A stretch of 64,000 nt of DNA. It comes from Candidatus Peregrinibacteria bacterium. GTDB lineage: Bacteria; Patescibacteriota; Gracilibacteria; Peribacterales; Peribacteraceae. The notes below the pieces were generated by a model that ran no database searches, was not told where the DNA came from, and saw only the letters and a program-made list of their open reading frames with translations. Of the stretch, positions 1 through 6,898 are shown piece by piece. Positions within the stretch are counted from its first letter, which is position 1. Each line of letters opens with the position of its first letter. The translations under genes were made by a program, and so were the position numbers. Where the stretch lies: NCBI GenBank assembly GCA_030649955.1, contig JAUSFD010000027.1:1-64000 (forward strand). The letters are read 5' to 3'.

Positions 1-2
1 TC

Positions 3-18
3 GCCCCGTGCGCGGGGC
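3..18. repeat. GC-rich hairpin, family R copy 1
   Basis: A 6-bp GCCCCG stem with a four-base loop, followed by ctacgc. Two close relatives lie at 42742-42758 and 61349-61366, each followed by cTACGC or cTTCGC. It looks like a dispersed REP-like hairpin. It sits where the N-terminal half of the downstream SRPBCC gene should be. Confidence 0.55.
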
Positions 19-78
19 TACGCCGGACGAGCGGCCTGGAGAAAGTATACCTGCTTGCGGAGTCGATGGTCTGATTCC

Positions 79-120
79 CCGGAGCTTGCTCCGGAAAAAG
101 GAGTCCAGAGCTTGCTCTGG
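79..120. repeat. Twin hairpins with compensatory difference
   Basis: Two adjacent perfect 7-bp hairpins with the same TT loop. The first arm is CCGGAGC (79-85 with 88-94) and the second is CCAGAGC (105-111 with 114-120). They differ by one base pair, changed on both sides, so pairing is preserved. They are separated by an A-rich spacer. Confidence 0.6.
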
Positions 121-131
121 GGTTCATACCA

Positions 132-386
132 TTGATTGTCCGAAATCTCCCACATGAATTCTCCGGAACGTACGAAGTGAATGGCATGCTCCACATCATC
201 AGCAACCACTTCATTCCCGTGGATGAGAACACAACGAGGATGGTTTCCGACAACGACATCCACTTCACGGGATTCATGAAGGTCGTGGGTCTGTTCATGA
301 GAGGGCCCATCAAGAAGCAGACGTCGAAGTACATGGACAACTTCAAATTGTTCGCGGAGACCGGCGTTCCTGTCCCGCGGGAGTAG
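132..386 (+). pseudogene. SRPBCC-family protein, N-terminally truncated
   Basis: About 84 codons encode what looks like the C-terminal half of an SRPBCC (Bet v1/START-like) ligand-binding protein: an alternating beta pattern around YEVNGMLHI and then an amphipathic terminal helix with MDNFKLFAE. Family members are usually about 140-150 residues, so roughly 60 N-terminal residues are missing. The first usable codon is a TTG with no leader, and the sequence just upstream is hairpin repeat, not coding. I read it as a decayed remnant. A frameshifted or very short functional protein is less likely. The substrate cannot be inferred. Confidence 0.5.
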
Positions 387-464
387 GACATAGGAAGAGT
401 CGCAATCGTTCGTGAACGCGTTCACTTGAGAATTCACTTACCTCGCCGCTTGGTTTTCTCTTCA

Positions 465-875
465 ATGCGGCATCTTCTCATGGCGTTCACCTCTCCCGCA
501 CCGTATTCCGATTCCCCTGATAAACACTCACTGCGAGTGCGGACACAGGCGGATGATGACGCATGGACAATCGAGCGCATACAGAAGGGCACGGTGATCC
601 CTGGGACATGGCTCATGCGATTCGTCGAAGGCGCTCGGACGAAAGGGTTCGGCAGAGTGGAGCTCGAGTTGGTTGGACTCAAGAATCCTGAAACGTCCGT
701 GAGCGAGTGGATCGCTGCACTACGGAAGAAGGGCTACACCTTCGAAGATGTTTTCCCTCAACGTGTCGAGGAGGCTGAACGTTTGGGTGTGTACGCGACT
801 GCAAATATTTACCGTGTGCAGCGGGAGCAATGTTACGCTCTCTTCGGATTACCGATCCCTCAGTCGGAGAAATGA
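465..875 (+). CDS. Hypothetical protein
   Basis: A 136-residue soluble protein with no recognised domain. The region from DDAWTIERIQKG to the end has the mixed alpha/beta composition and codon use of a real gene, including a WIAALRKKGYTFEDV segment that looks like a helix-turn-strand. The open frame extends upstream to a TTG at 426. The ATG at 465 is preferred, and another ATG follows at 480. It lies downstream of the SRPBCC remnant in the same orientation. No function is assigned. Confidence 0.55.
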   Translation: MRHLLMAFTSPAPYSDSPDKHSLRVRTQADDDAWTIERIQKGTVIPGTWLMRFVEGARTKGFGRVELELVGLKNPETSVSEWIAALRKKGYTFEDVFPQRVEEAERLGVYATANIYRVQREQCYALFGLPIPQSEK

Positions 876-878
876 GTG

Positions 879-1157
879 TTAGAGCAAGTACCTCTTCCCG
901 AACATCCAGAGGGTGAGCATGCCCATAGTAATGACGATGCTGGGAGCAGCGGAGGAGGGGAGGGGGGCGTCACCCGTATTCTCAGTGTCCTCCGTTTCAC
1001 CGTGCGAGAGCGCAAAGCCGTGCGAACTCTGGAGGGTGAGAGCAACCGTGTCCGACCGTTCTGGGGCAGCACGGAGTACGCTGGGTACCACGAGGAGTGA
1101 TGCACAGACGGCCACGGAGGCGCACAAGCGGACGGTGGTGTGGAGGGGGGATCCCAT
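879..1157 (-). CDS. Small secreted protein with C-terminal anchor signal
   Basis: A 92-residue protein with an N-terminal signal peptide (hydrophobic core about residues 8-26, likely cut near VLRAAP). A short polar middle follows, then a C-terminal PLPSSAA motif, a hydrophobic stretch and a basic end (FGKRYLL). That tripartite C-terminus resembles a sortase-type sorting signal, with LPSSA in place of LPxTG. Compare LPSTGAA at the end of the surface protein at 62000-63478. The mature part is only about 35 residues, so it may be a tiny surface-attached peptide. No homolog is recognised. Confidence 0.5.
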   Translation of the reverse strand: MGSPLHTTVRLCASVAVCASLLVVPSVLRAAPERSDTVALTLQSSHGFALSHGETEDTENTGDAPLPSSAAPSIVITMGMLTLWMFGKRYLL

Positions 1158-1286
1158 GAAGGGAGAGGAGGGGTATTATTCTTCTATTCCTCTCAGTGTC
1201 AATGCACAGTCTTGCCCTTCGCGCAGGCCTTCCCAGGCGATTTCGCCTTGATCCGCCCTAGGCTGTCCCCTAGACTCCGCAAGCTC

Positions 1287-1598
1287 ATGTTCGCAATAGT
1301 AGACATCGGCGGCTTCCAGGAACGCGTCTCTGAGGGGCTCAAGCTCAAGGTTCCCCTCATGGAAGGTGATGCGGGGAAGAAACTGCAGTTCGGGAACGTG
1401 CTGCTCGTTGTTGATGGGGAAACCGTTTCGCTCGGTCTCCCTTTCCTCCAGGGCGCATCCGTCGAGGCGAAGGTTCTAGGACACGGGAGAGGCGAGAAGA
1501 TTCGCGTTGTGAAGGCGCACAAGCGCAAGCGGTACAAGAGAGTGCATGGGCACAAGCAGCATTTTACGGAGATTGAGATCACGAAGATTGCGGTCTGA
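1287..1598 (+). CDS. rplU: 50S ribosomal protein L21 (bL21)
   Basis: A 103-residue protein starting MFAIVDIGGFQERV, the characteristic L21 N-terminus, with the basic KAHKRKRYKRVHGHKQ C-terminal segment that binds 23S rRNA. Length matches the family. The frame is open upstream to 1140, but L21 starts at the methionine at 1287. L27 (rpmA), the usual partner, does not follow; instead two hairpins and the convergent tgt gene do. Confidence 0.95.
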   Translation: MFAIVDIGGFQERVSEGLKLKVPLMEGDAGKKLQFGNVLLVVDGETVSLGLPFLQGASVEAKVLGHGRGEKIRVVKAHKRKRYKRVHGHKQHFTEIEITKIAV

Positions 1599-1632
1599 TA
1601 TCTTTGCTCAAAGAAACTGTCTTCCTACCGCA

Positions 1633-1680
1633 GCACGGGATCGGTTTCCCGTGCGGTCCGCTGGGGTAACCGAACCCCAG
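1633..1680. terminator. Twin hairpins between convergent rplU and tgt
   Basis: Two perfect hairpins lie back to back. One has 8-bp arms GCACGGGA/TCCCGTGC (1633-1640, 1647-1654). The other has 7-bp arms CTGGGGT/ACCCCAG (1661-1667, 1674-1680). They fill the gap between two convergent genes, so a bidirectional transcription end is likely, although neither has a T tract. Confidence 0.45.
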
Positions 1681-2817
1681 CTACGGTAGGTGAATGTCCA
1701 TCACCTCCCTCAACCTCCGCAGCGTCTGCAATGTGACTCCAAGGTTCTGCATGCAAGCAATCGTCTCTGCCAGCCGCTCGTGGATGTGGAAGAGGTAGTG
1801 GAGGTAGCTCTTCGTATGCTCTCTGCTGAGAGGGGACGGGGAATCAGAATCGATAGGAGTGTGGTCGTGGCGGAACTCGCTTCGTTCGATCCGGATCGTT
1901 GAGCCATCGGAGAGTTGGATCGCGCCATGACGTGCCTCGCGCATGGGGAGCACGCAGTCGAACATGTCGATGCCCAGTTTCACGCAGTCGGTGAGCTGAT
2001 CGCGCTTCCCGACACCCATGAGGTAGCGGGCTTTGTCTTTGGGGAGGAGTGGAATAATCCCCTCCAGTACAGCAGTCATCTCCTCTGGCGTCTCGCCGAC
2101 GGCGAGGCCACCCAGGGCGTAGCCATCGAATCCCAGAGCGATGAGTTCCTGCGCGCACTTCTCGCGAAGATCGCGCTCGAGACCTCCTTGCACGATGCCG
2201 AAGAGGAGAGGAGAAGACTCAGAAGACGCAAATGACTCAGAGGAAGCATGCAACTTCTGGGTCTTCTGCGCTCTCTGGATCCTCTGAGTCTTCAGTTCCT
2301 CGTGGAACCTTTTGCAGTCCGCTGCCCATCGCAGTGTGCGATCCACTGCTTCGATGATCTCGCTCCTCTTCGCCGTCGATGGCGGACAGTGATCAAAGCA
2401 CATGATGACGTCTGCCCCGAGGCTGTGCTGGATGCGCATCGCTTCTTCGGGACCGATGAAGAGGGGATCGCCCGTGATGTGCGAGCGGAAGTGCACTCCC
2501 GCATCGCTGATGTCGCTGATGCGGCGCAACGAGAAAACTTGGAAGCCCCCCGAATCTGTGAGGATCGGATGCTGCCAACCGATGAAATCATGTAATCCTC
2601 CCGCTTCCTCCACGATCGCTTCCCCCGGTTGAAGGTGGAGGTGGTACGTGTTGCACAGGAGGATCTGCGCGCCGAGCGCCCGCAAGTCCTCGTGCGTGAT
2701 ACCGCGCATCGCCCCGCCCGTGCCGACGGGCATGAAGAAAGGGGATTCCACCACTCCGTGAGTTGTCGTGAGCCGTCCCCGCCGACCGGGGGGAGTGGAT
2801 GCGAGGAGTTCGAACAC
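1681..2817 (-). CDS. tgt: tRNA-guanine transglycosylase, zinc-site cysteines lost
   Basis: A queuine/preQ1 tRNA-ribosyltransferase of 378 residues that exchanges G34 for the queuine precursor in GUN tRNAs. DSGGFQVFS (substrate-binding Asp), GGLAVGE and GIDMFDCVLP (nucleophilic Asp) are all present. The family zinc motif C-x-C-x2-C...H normally follows PID; here it reads DSDSPSPLS, so all three Cys are Ser (codons 1840-1842, 1834-1836, 1825-1827) while the His in YLHYL remains. There is also a Ser/Gln-rich insertion of about 20 residues near QRAQKTQKLHA. I chose the GTG at 2817 because the family begins FELL; the open frame runs to 2949. Function is likely but altered metal dependence should be expected. 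Confidence 0.9.
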   Translation of the reverse strand: MFELLASTPPGRRGRLTTTHGVVESPFFMPVGTGGAMRGITHEDLRALGAQILLCNTYHLHLQPGEAIVEEAGGLHDFIGWQHPILTDSGGFQVFSLRRISDISDAGVHFRSHITGDPLFIGPEEAMRIQHSLGADVIMCFDHCPPSTAKRSEIIEAVDRTLRWAADCKRFHEELKTQRIQRAQKTQKLHASSESFASSESSPLLFGIVQGGLERDLREKCAQELIALGFDGYALGGLAVGETPEEMTAVLEGIIPLLPKDKARYLMGVGKRDQLTDCVKLGIDMFDCVLPMREARHGAIQLSDGSTIRIERSEFRHDHTPIDSDSPSPLSREHTKSYLHYLFHIHERLAETIACMQNLGVTLQTLRRLREVMDIHLP

Positions 2818-2921
2818 CCACCCAGGATACCGCGCGTTGGGATTGCAGAGGAGGCCAATGTGTGTGACCAATTGCTTGTCCAATACGCTCCCGACGCTCA
2901 TACGGCTTTGCGATAAATACA

Positions 2922-2976
2922 CCATCAATAGTTGATGGAGTACTTCCATGATATCGGCGAAGCGCTTCGCCGATAT
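2922..2976. promoter_or_regulatory. Palindromes between tgt and the DoxX-like gene
   Basis: A hairpin with arms CCATCAA/TTGATGG (2922-2928, 2932-2938) is followed by a perfect 26-nt palindrome at 2951-2976 (half site ATATCGGCGAAGC). They lie between divergent genes, a position that suits a regulator-binding site. A REP-like repeat is the alternative. Confidence 0.45.
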
Positions 2977-3060
2977 TCAGTGTTGCCATACAACAACGAT
3001 AGATGGTTGTTATTTTTACGGAGCCGTATCAAACTACGGGTGTCCCTCCCCCCTCCTCTC

Positions 3061-3645
3061 ATGTGCCACAGCTGCTACACGAAACCGAAGTCCGTCGTCG
3101 GGATGCTGATGCGCATCAGCATCGGTCTCTCCCTCGTCTTCATCGGCATCACGCACTATCGTGGGATCGGTGCGTTCACGGGAGCAGTGAGTGGAGGTCT
3201 CGGAACCTTGGAGCCGCTCGGTGTTGTGTGGGCGTACGTCCTCCCCGGTTTGATGATCATCGGTGGGGTTCTTTTCGTCGCGGGGATGTACATGAACATC
3301 GGCGCATGGGCAGCGGGCATCGCCATTGGCTCTATCCCCGCGGGACTCATGCTCAAGTCTGCACTCACGGGCGTCCCGCTTGAGCAGACCATGCCAGCGA
3401 CGATCAATGCACTCACGTGGTTACTCGTCATCTACTTCGCGTCGAAGTCCTCGTGTAGTTGGGGCGGGAAGTACATGTCAGCTTCGAAAGAGGATGCCTG
3501 CGGCTGCGGCTCAGAGAATTGCAGCAGCTGTGCTGAAAAGTGCGGTTGTGGTTCTGCGGAATGCGGGTGCGGTTCGGAGAAGTGTGGATGTGGTCCAGAG
3601 AAGTGCGGGTGTGGGTCTGAGGGCTGCGGATGCGGGAAATGTTGA
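3061..3645 (+). CDS. DoxX-like membrane protein with Cys/Gly-rich tail
   Basis: A 194-residue protein. Residues about 10-125 contain four hydrophobic segments resembling the DoxX/DUF417-type four-helix membrane family (LMRISIGLSLVFIGITHY, LPGLMIIGGVLFVAGMY and so on). From about residue 140 comes a soluble tail of repeated CGCGSE/CGCGPEK units with about 20 cysteines, like a metallothionein or a redox/metal-buffering tail. The N-terminus also starts MCHSCYTKPK. The start at 3061 is the first ATG after a long non-conserved open stretch. A role in metal or thiol handling at the membrane is inference only. Confidence 0.7.
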   Translation: MCHSCYTKPKSVVGMLMRISIGLSLVFIGITHYRGIGAFTGAVSGGLGTLEPLGVVWAYVLPGLMIIGGVLFVAGMYMNIGAWAAGIAIGSIPAGLMLKSALTGVPLEQTMPATINALTWLLVIYFASKSSCSWGGKYMSASKEDACGCGSENCSSCAEKCGCGSAECGCGSEKCGCGPEKCGCGSEGCGCGKC

Positions 3646-3682
3646 CGCTCACTATCGATTTTCCATGGGATGGTGATACGCC

Positions 3683-4333
3683 CTACTTCGCCGTTCTGTT
3701 CTGCACAATCTTGTCGATGAGGCCGTACTCGAGCGCCTCCTTTGCGGTGAGAAACTTATCGCGCTCGGTGTCCTTCATCACCTGATCGAGCTTCTTGCCC
3801 GTGTGCTTCGCGATCAGGAGGTTCAGGAGGTTCTTCATCTTGATGATGTGTTCCGCGTGGATGGCGATGTCCGTCGCTTGGCCCTCAGTACCGCCGAGGG
3901 GTTGGTGGATCATGATCTCGCTGTGCTCCAGTGCGAAGCGCTTCCCCTTGGCGCCGCCCATGAGGATGATGGCACCGCCGCTCGCCGCCATGCCCAGGCA
4001 CACGGTCGAGATATCCGGCTGCACGTACTGCATCGTGTCGTACATGGCGAGGGTAGAACTCACCTGACCACCAGGGGAGTTCACGTACAGCGTGATGTCC
4101 TTCTTGGGGTCCTCCTTCTCCAGGAACAGCAGCTGCGCGATGATGGAGTTCGCGACGTCATCGTTGATCGCCGTGCCCAGGAAGACGATGCGCTCCTCCA
4201 GCAAGCGCGAGTAGATGTCGTACACGCGCTCCCCAAATTGCGTCTTCTCTATGACCGTGGGGATGATGAAGTTCTCGATGGATGCTCCCGAGCGTGATAA
4301 ACGGGATGCTGTGGACTGGAGCTGAGGATGCAT
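3683..4333 (-). CDS. clpP: ATP-dependent Clp protease proteolytic subunit
   Basis: A 216-residue ClpP. The serine peptidase triad is visible: Ser118 in GMAASGG, His143 in IMIHQP and Asp188 in VMKDTERD; the Ser-His spacing of 25 residues matches E. coli. The usual AASMGA is AASGGA here. It forms the tetradecameric protease chamber that works with ClpX or ClpC. The frame is open up to 4384, but that ATG overlaps a TAGAAT -10-like box, so the ATG at 4333 is preferred. It is convergent with the DoxX-like gene and divergent from miaA. Confidence 0.93.
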   Translation of the reverse strand: MHPQLQSTASRLSRSGASIENFIIPTVIEKTQFGERVYDIYSRLLEERIVFLGTAINDDVANSIIAQLLFLEKEDPKKDITLYVNSPGGQVSSTLAMYDTMQYVQPDISTVCLGMAASGGAIILMGGAKGKRFALEHSEIMIHQPLGGTEGQATDIAIHAEHIIKMKNLLNLLIAKHTGKKLDQVMKDTERDKFLTAKEALEYGLIDKIVQNRTAK

Positions 4334-4438
4334 GTGCGTCGTGAGGAAAATTGGAGTGATGAGCTTCGGAATGCTCGGAATCATTCTACCGTTTTTTTGG
4401 CTTTCCTCCTAGTGGGCAGGCAACGATAATGTGGTGGA

Positions 4439-5377
4439 ATGCCCCTTCCGATTCCCCAGCAGCTCATCGACTCCGTCTCTGCGGATGTGGCTCGTGCAAA
4501 ACGCCCTCTCCTCGTCGTCCTCGGGCCGACCGCGAGTGGGAAGACGGCCTTCTCCATTGCGCTCGCTCACGCAATCGGCAAAGCGGAGATCGTGAACGCG
4601 GATTCGCGACAGCTCTACAAGGAGTTGGATATCGGTACCACGAAAGTGACGGAGGAGGAGATGCAGGGAGTTCCGCACCATTTGATCGACGTCCTCGATC
4701 CCCGGGAGTCACTCACTGTCGCCTGGTACCGCGATCGTGCGTTTGCAAAGATTGATGAACTCCATTCACGCGGGATGGTACCGATTCTCGTCGGCGGTTC
4801 GATGCTGTATATCAGTGCGATCATCGACGGACTTTCCTTGGTGGAATCCGTCGATGCTGAGCTCCGTGCTCGCTTGCAGGACGAGTACGCGCGTGACGGA
4901 GGACAATCACTCTACGCACGACTGCGCGAAGTGGATCCAGAGACAGCGGAGAGCTTTCACCAGAACAACATGCCCTACGTTGTCCGAGCAATGGAGATCT
5001 ACGAGGCAACGGGAGAGAAACCCTCACAGAGAAAACGGAAGAGTGATTGCCCCTACGATCTCACAATTCTGGGAATGGAGTGGCCACGCGAGGATCTTCG
5101 GAAGCGAATTGATGCGCGTACCGAGGAGCTCTTCGCACGAGGATGGATTGCGGAAGTGCAGAGCCTCCTCGACCGCGGGTACACGCGTGAAAATCCTGGC
5201 ATGGTGAGCTCCGGCTACCGAGAAATTATCGATTTCCTTGCGAAGAAAGGACCAGCGACCGAAGGGGAATTACATGCGGATATCACTGCGAAGACGCGGA
5301 AGTACGCCAAGCGCCAGATGACCTGGTGGCGGGGCGATGAGCGTATTCAGTGGATTCCCTACGCCTTGTCCGAGTAG
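4439..5377 (+). CDS. miaA: tRNA dimethylallyltransferase
   Basis: A 312-residue enzyme that adds the isopentenyl group to A37 of tRNAs reading UNN codons. It shows the P-loop GPTASGKT (about residues 29-36), the signature DSRQLYKELDIGTTK (about 54-68), the catalytic Asp and Thr region, and a C-terminal tRNA-binding part with the family motif SSGYREI. Length is normal. A GATAAT -10-like box ends 8 nt before the ATG, so the transcript may be leaderless or nearly so. The 3' end overlaps the convergent small gene by 19 nt. Confidence 0.95.
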   Translation: MPLPIPQQLIDSVSADVARAKRPLLVVLGPTASGKTAFSIALAHAIGKAEIVNADSRQLYKELDIGTTKVTEEEMQGVPHHLIDVLDPRESLTVAWYRDRAFAKIDELHSRGMVPILVGGSMLYISAIIDGLSLVESVDAELRARLQDEYARDGGQSLYARLREVDPETAESFHQNNMPYVVRAMEIYEATGEKPSQRKRKSDCPYDLTILGMEWPREDLRKRIDARTEELFARGWIAEVQSLLDRGYTRENPGMVSSGYREIIDFLAKKGPATEGELHADITAKTRKYAKRQMTWWRGDERIQWIPYALSE

Positions 5378-5673
5378 AAGAGTTCTGTGCGATCTGCGAC
5401 GTACTGATTGGGATCTGCCTTCTTCACCTGAGCTTCAGCTAGCCAAGCCTTTGTTGCATCCATGAGAGTCGGGAATTTCGAACGAACTTCCTCTCGCATC
5501 TTCGCGAGCTTCTCCGGTGTCAAATTCTCCAGGACGCCTACGCGCCTGGCTGCTCCCTCGAGGAGGTTCGCGCTCATGTCCTTCAGATTCTTCCACAGTC
5601 CCTCCGCGACTGCTCCGCGCTCCTCTGCGATTTGCGAGACTTCTTTCGGCACTTCAGGGGTGTTCTGGGCCAT
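5359..5673 (-). CDS. Hypothetical small soluble protein
   Basis: A 104-residue acidic/helical protein with no recognised domain and no signal peptide; the sequence is rich in Glu, Lys and Ala with likely helices around LWKNLKDMSANLLEG and KLAMREEV-like segments. It lies 13 nt downstream of the next upstream gene (5687-6076) in the same orientation, so the two are probably co-transcribed. Its 3' end overlaps that of miaA. No function assigned. Confidence 0.6.
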   Translation of the reverse strand: MAQNTPEVPKEVSQIAEERGAVAEGLWKNLKDMSANLLEGAARRVGVLENLTPEKLAKMREEVRSKFPTLMDATKAWLAEAQVKKADPNQYVADRTELFYSDKA

Positions 5674-5686
5674 AGAAAGTTGGGAA

Positions 5687-6076
5687 TCAGAACTTGTAGA
5701 CGTCGCCGAACTTCGTCTCCACGCGGGTCTTCATCTGAAGCAGGTGCTGGATCATCGTTGCGAGTTGCGGGCACGCATCGGGCGTCTGCTTGGATTGGTA
5801 GAACTCAGCGATGTGGCGAAGGAGATCTGCGACGTTCAGTGTGGAGACATCCACTTGTGCTTGCTCCTCCGCACTCAGCGCCTTGTACACACTGTCGTTG
5901 AAGAAGGTCTCCGTGTTCCGCACATCGATTTTCCCACTGAGGATCATGTCTGAAACCATCTTCACGAACTGCTTGTACTCGTCGCCCATATCGCCCTGGA
6001 TCGCCTGCCCCACTTTCTGCTGCTCCGCGTCGGAGAGGGGAATGGCTGCGGCGATGGCGGAGGTGTAGTCAGACAT
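5687..6076 (-). CDS. Hypothetical small soluble protein
   Basis: A 129-residue, mostly helical protein of unknown function, first gene of a two-gene transcript with the gene at 5359-5673. A TACACT -10 box (plus-strand 6084-6089) ends exactly 7 nt before the ATG, which places the transcription start at or next to the start codon; the mRNA is probably leaderless. No membrane segment or catalytic motif is visible. Confidence 0.65.
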   Translation of the reverse strand: MSDYTSAIAAAIPLSDAEQQKVGQAIQGDMGDEYKQFVKMVSDMILSGKIDVRNTETFFNDSVYKALSAEEQAQVDVSTLNVADLLRHIAEFYQSKQTPDACPQLATMIQHLLQMKTRVETKFGDVYKF

Positions 6077-6083
6077 TGGTGTG

Positions 6084-6089
6084 AGTGTA
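6084..6089 (-). promoter_or_regulatory. Leaderless -10 box, gene 5687-6076
   Basis: TACACT on the minus strand with a 7-nt gap to the ATG at 6076. It is one of the set of -10 boxes placed too close to the start codon for an untranslated leader. Confidence 0.55.
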
Positions 6090-6206
6090 GCAGTGCGTCG
6101 CTCTACCGTATCAGGATAGTGTACCAGATTTCCGCATGCATGAGAAGCGCCGCTCTCAGTGCGCCGCGCTGTCCAGGGCTAGACTACCCGTACCTTCCCA
6201 CTCCCG

Positions 6207-6554
6207 ATGCGTTTGCTCCTCACCCAATCCCGTGCTGTGTTTCTCATCATCGTGCTCTCCGCCTGCTCTCGCGCAATCCCGGGTCAAGAAGCGTTCTCCG
6301 TCCCCGCCCAGGACTTCATCGTGGAGGGTGAGCGCGTCTTCCTCTTCGAGTACGATGATGCGGCTCTCATCGAGAAGGACATCGCTGCTCTCTCACCAGA
6401 CGGTCGCACACTCGGCGAGCAAAAGCTCTTTTGGGATGGACCAGTGCACGTGTACGCGACGGGGAACCAGCTTGCCGTGTACGTCGGATCGAATGCAATA
6501 GTCCTCAAAGCCCTCCAGTCCGAGGGAGGGGGGCAGATCGCGGGGGATAAATAG
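6207..6554 (+). CDS. Small lipoprotein
   Basis: A 115-residue protein with a lipoprotein signal peptide ending in the lipobox LSAC (Cys20), so it should be lipidated and held on the outer face of the membrane. The mature part has short beta-like segments (ERVFLFEYDD, VHVYATGNQLAVYVGSNA) and no recognised domain. The start is the ATG directly before the basic n-region MRLLLTQSR. Confidence 0.65.
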   Translation: MRLLLTQSRAVFLIIVLSACSRAIPGQEAFSVPAQDFIVEGERVFLFEYDDAALIEKDIAALSPDGRTLGEQKLFWDGPVHVYATGNQLAVYVGSNAIVLKALQSEGGGQIAGDK

Positions 6555-6580
6555 GTATTTGGTTTTCGCGTTTCTCTCAA

Positions 6581-6652
6581 TTACGCGTGGAACATTGGGA
6601 TCAGGAGGGCCATGACGGAGAACGTGGCCACAACGAAGGTGAATCTGCGCAT
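6581..6652 (-). CDS. Possible 23-residue membrane peptide
   Basis: A minus-strand ORF that reads MRRFTFVVATFSVMALLIPM and then three more residues. Two arginines are followed by an uninterrupted hydrophobic stretch, like a lone transmembrane helix or signal peptide. It lies in a 344-nt gap between the lipoprotein gene and recG that holds no other convincing gene. Evidence is composition only, so it could be chance. Confidence 0.3.
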   Translation of the reverse strand: MRRFTFVVATFSVMALLIPMFHA

Positions 6653-6885
6653 AGGTGGAAGCGGGGAACTGACGATGGAGGATACGAAGTGGGGTGCAGA
6701 CGAGCAATTTTTCGTGACTACTTTGCTTGTTCGATCAGTGCTGCATTGCCAATCCTCTCAGAGCTTCTTTCGCCAATGGAAGTTCCGGGATGTATTGCTG
6801 GAAAGGGGAGAGTGGCGTGCCGTAAGTTGACTCACAGGAGAAGGATGTTGTTTTGAGCAAAAAATGCCGACTCGAGTCCGGTCAG

Positions 6886-6891
6886 TATACT
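6886..6891 (+). promoter_or_regulatory. Leaderless -10 box of recG
   Basis: TATACT ends 7 nt before the recG ATG at 6899. Transcription from it would start at the A of the ATG. No good -35 hexamer is visible at 16-18 nt spacing. Confidence 0.6.
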
Positions 6892-6898
6892 GTCGCCA

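Noticed and set aside
2950-3060. Upstream extension of the DoxX-like protein from 2932
   Set aside because: The open stretch runs through the 26-nt palindrome and encodes no membrane or signal-like sequence; the ATG at 3061 fits better.
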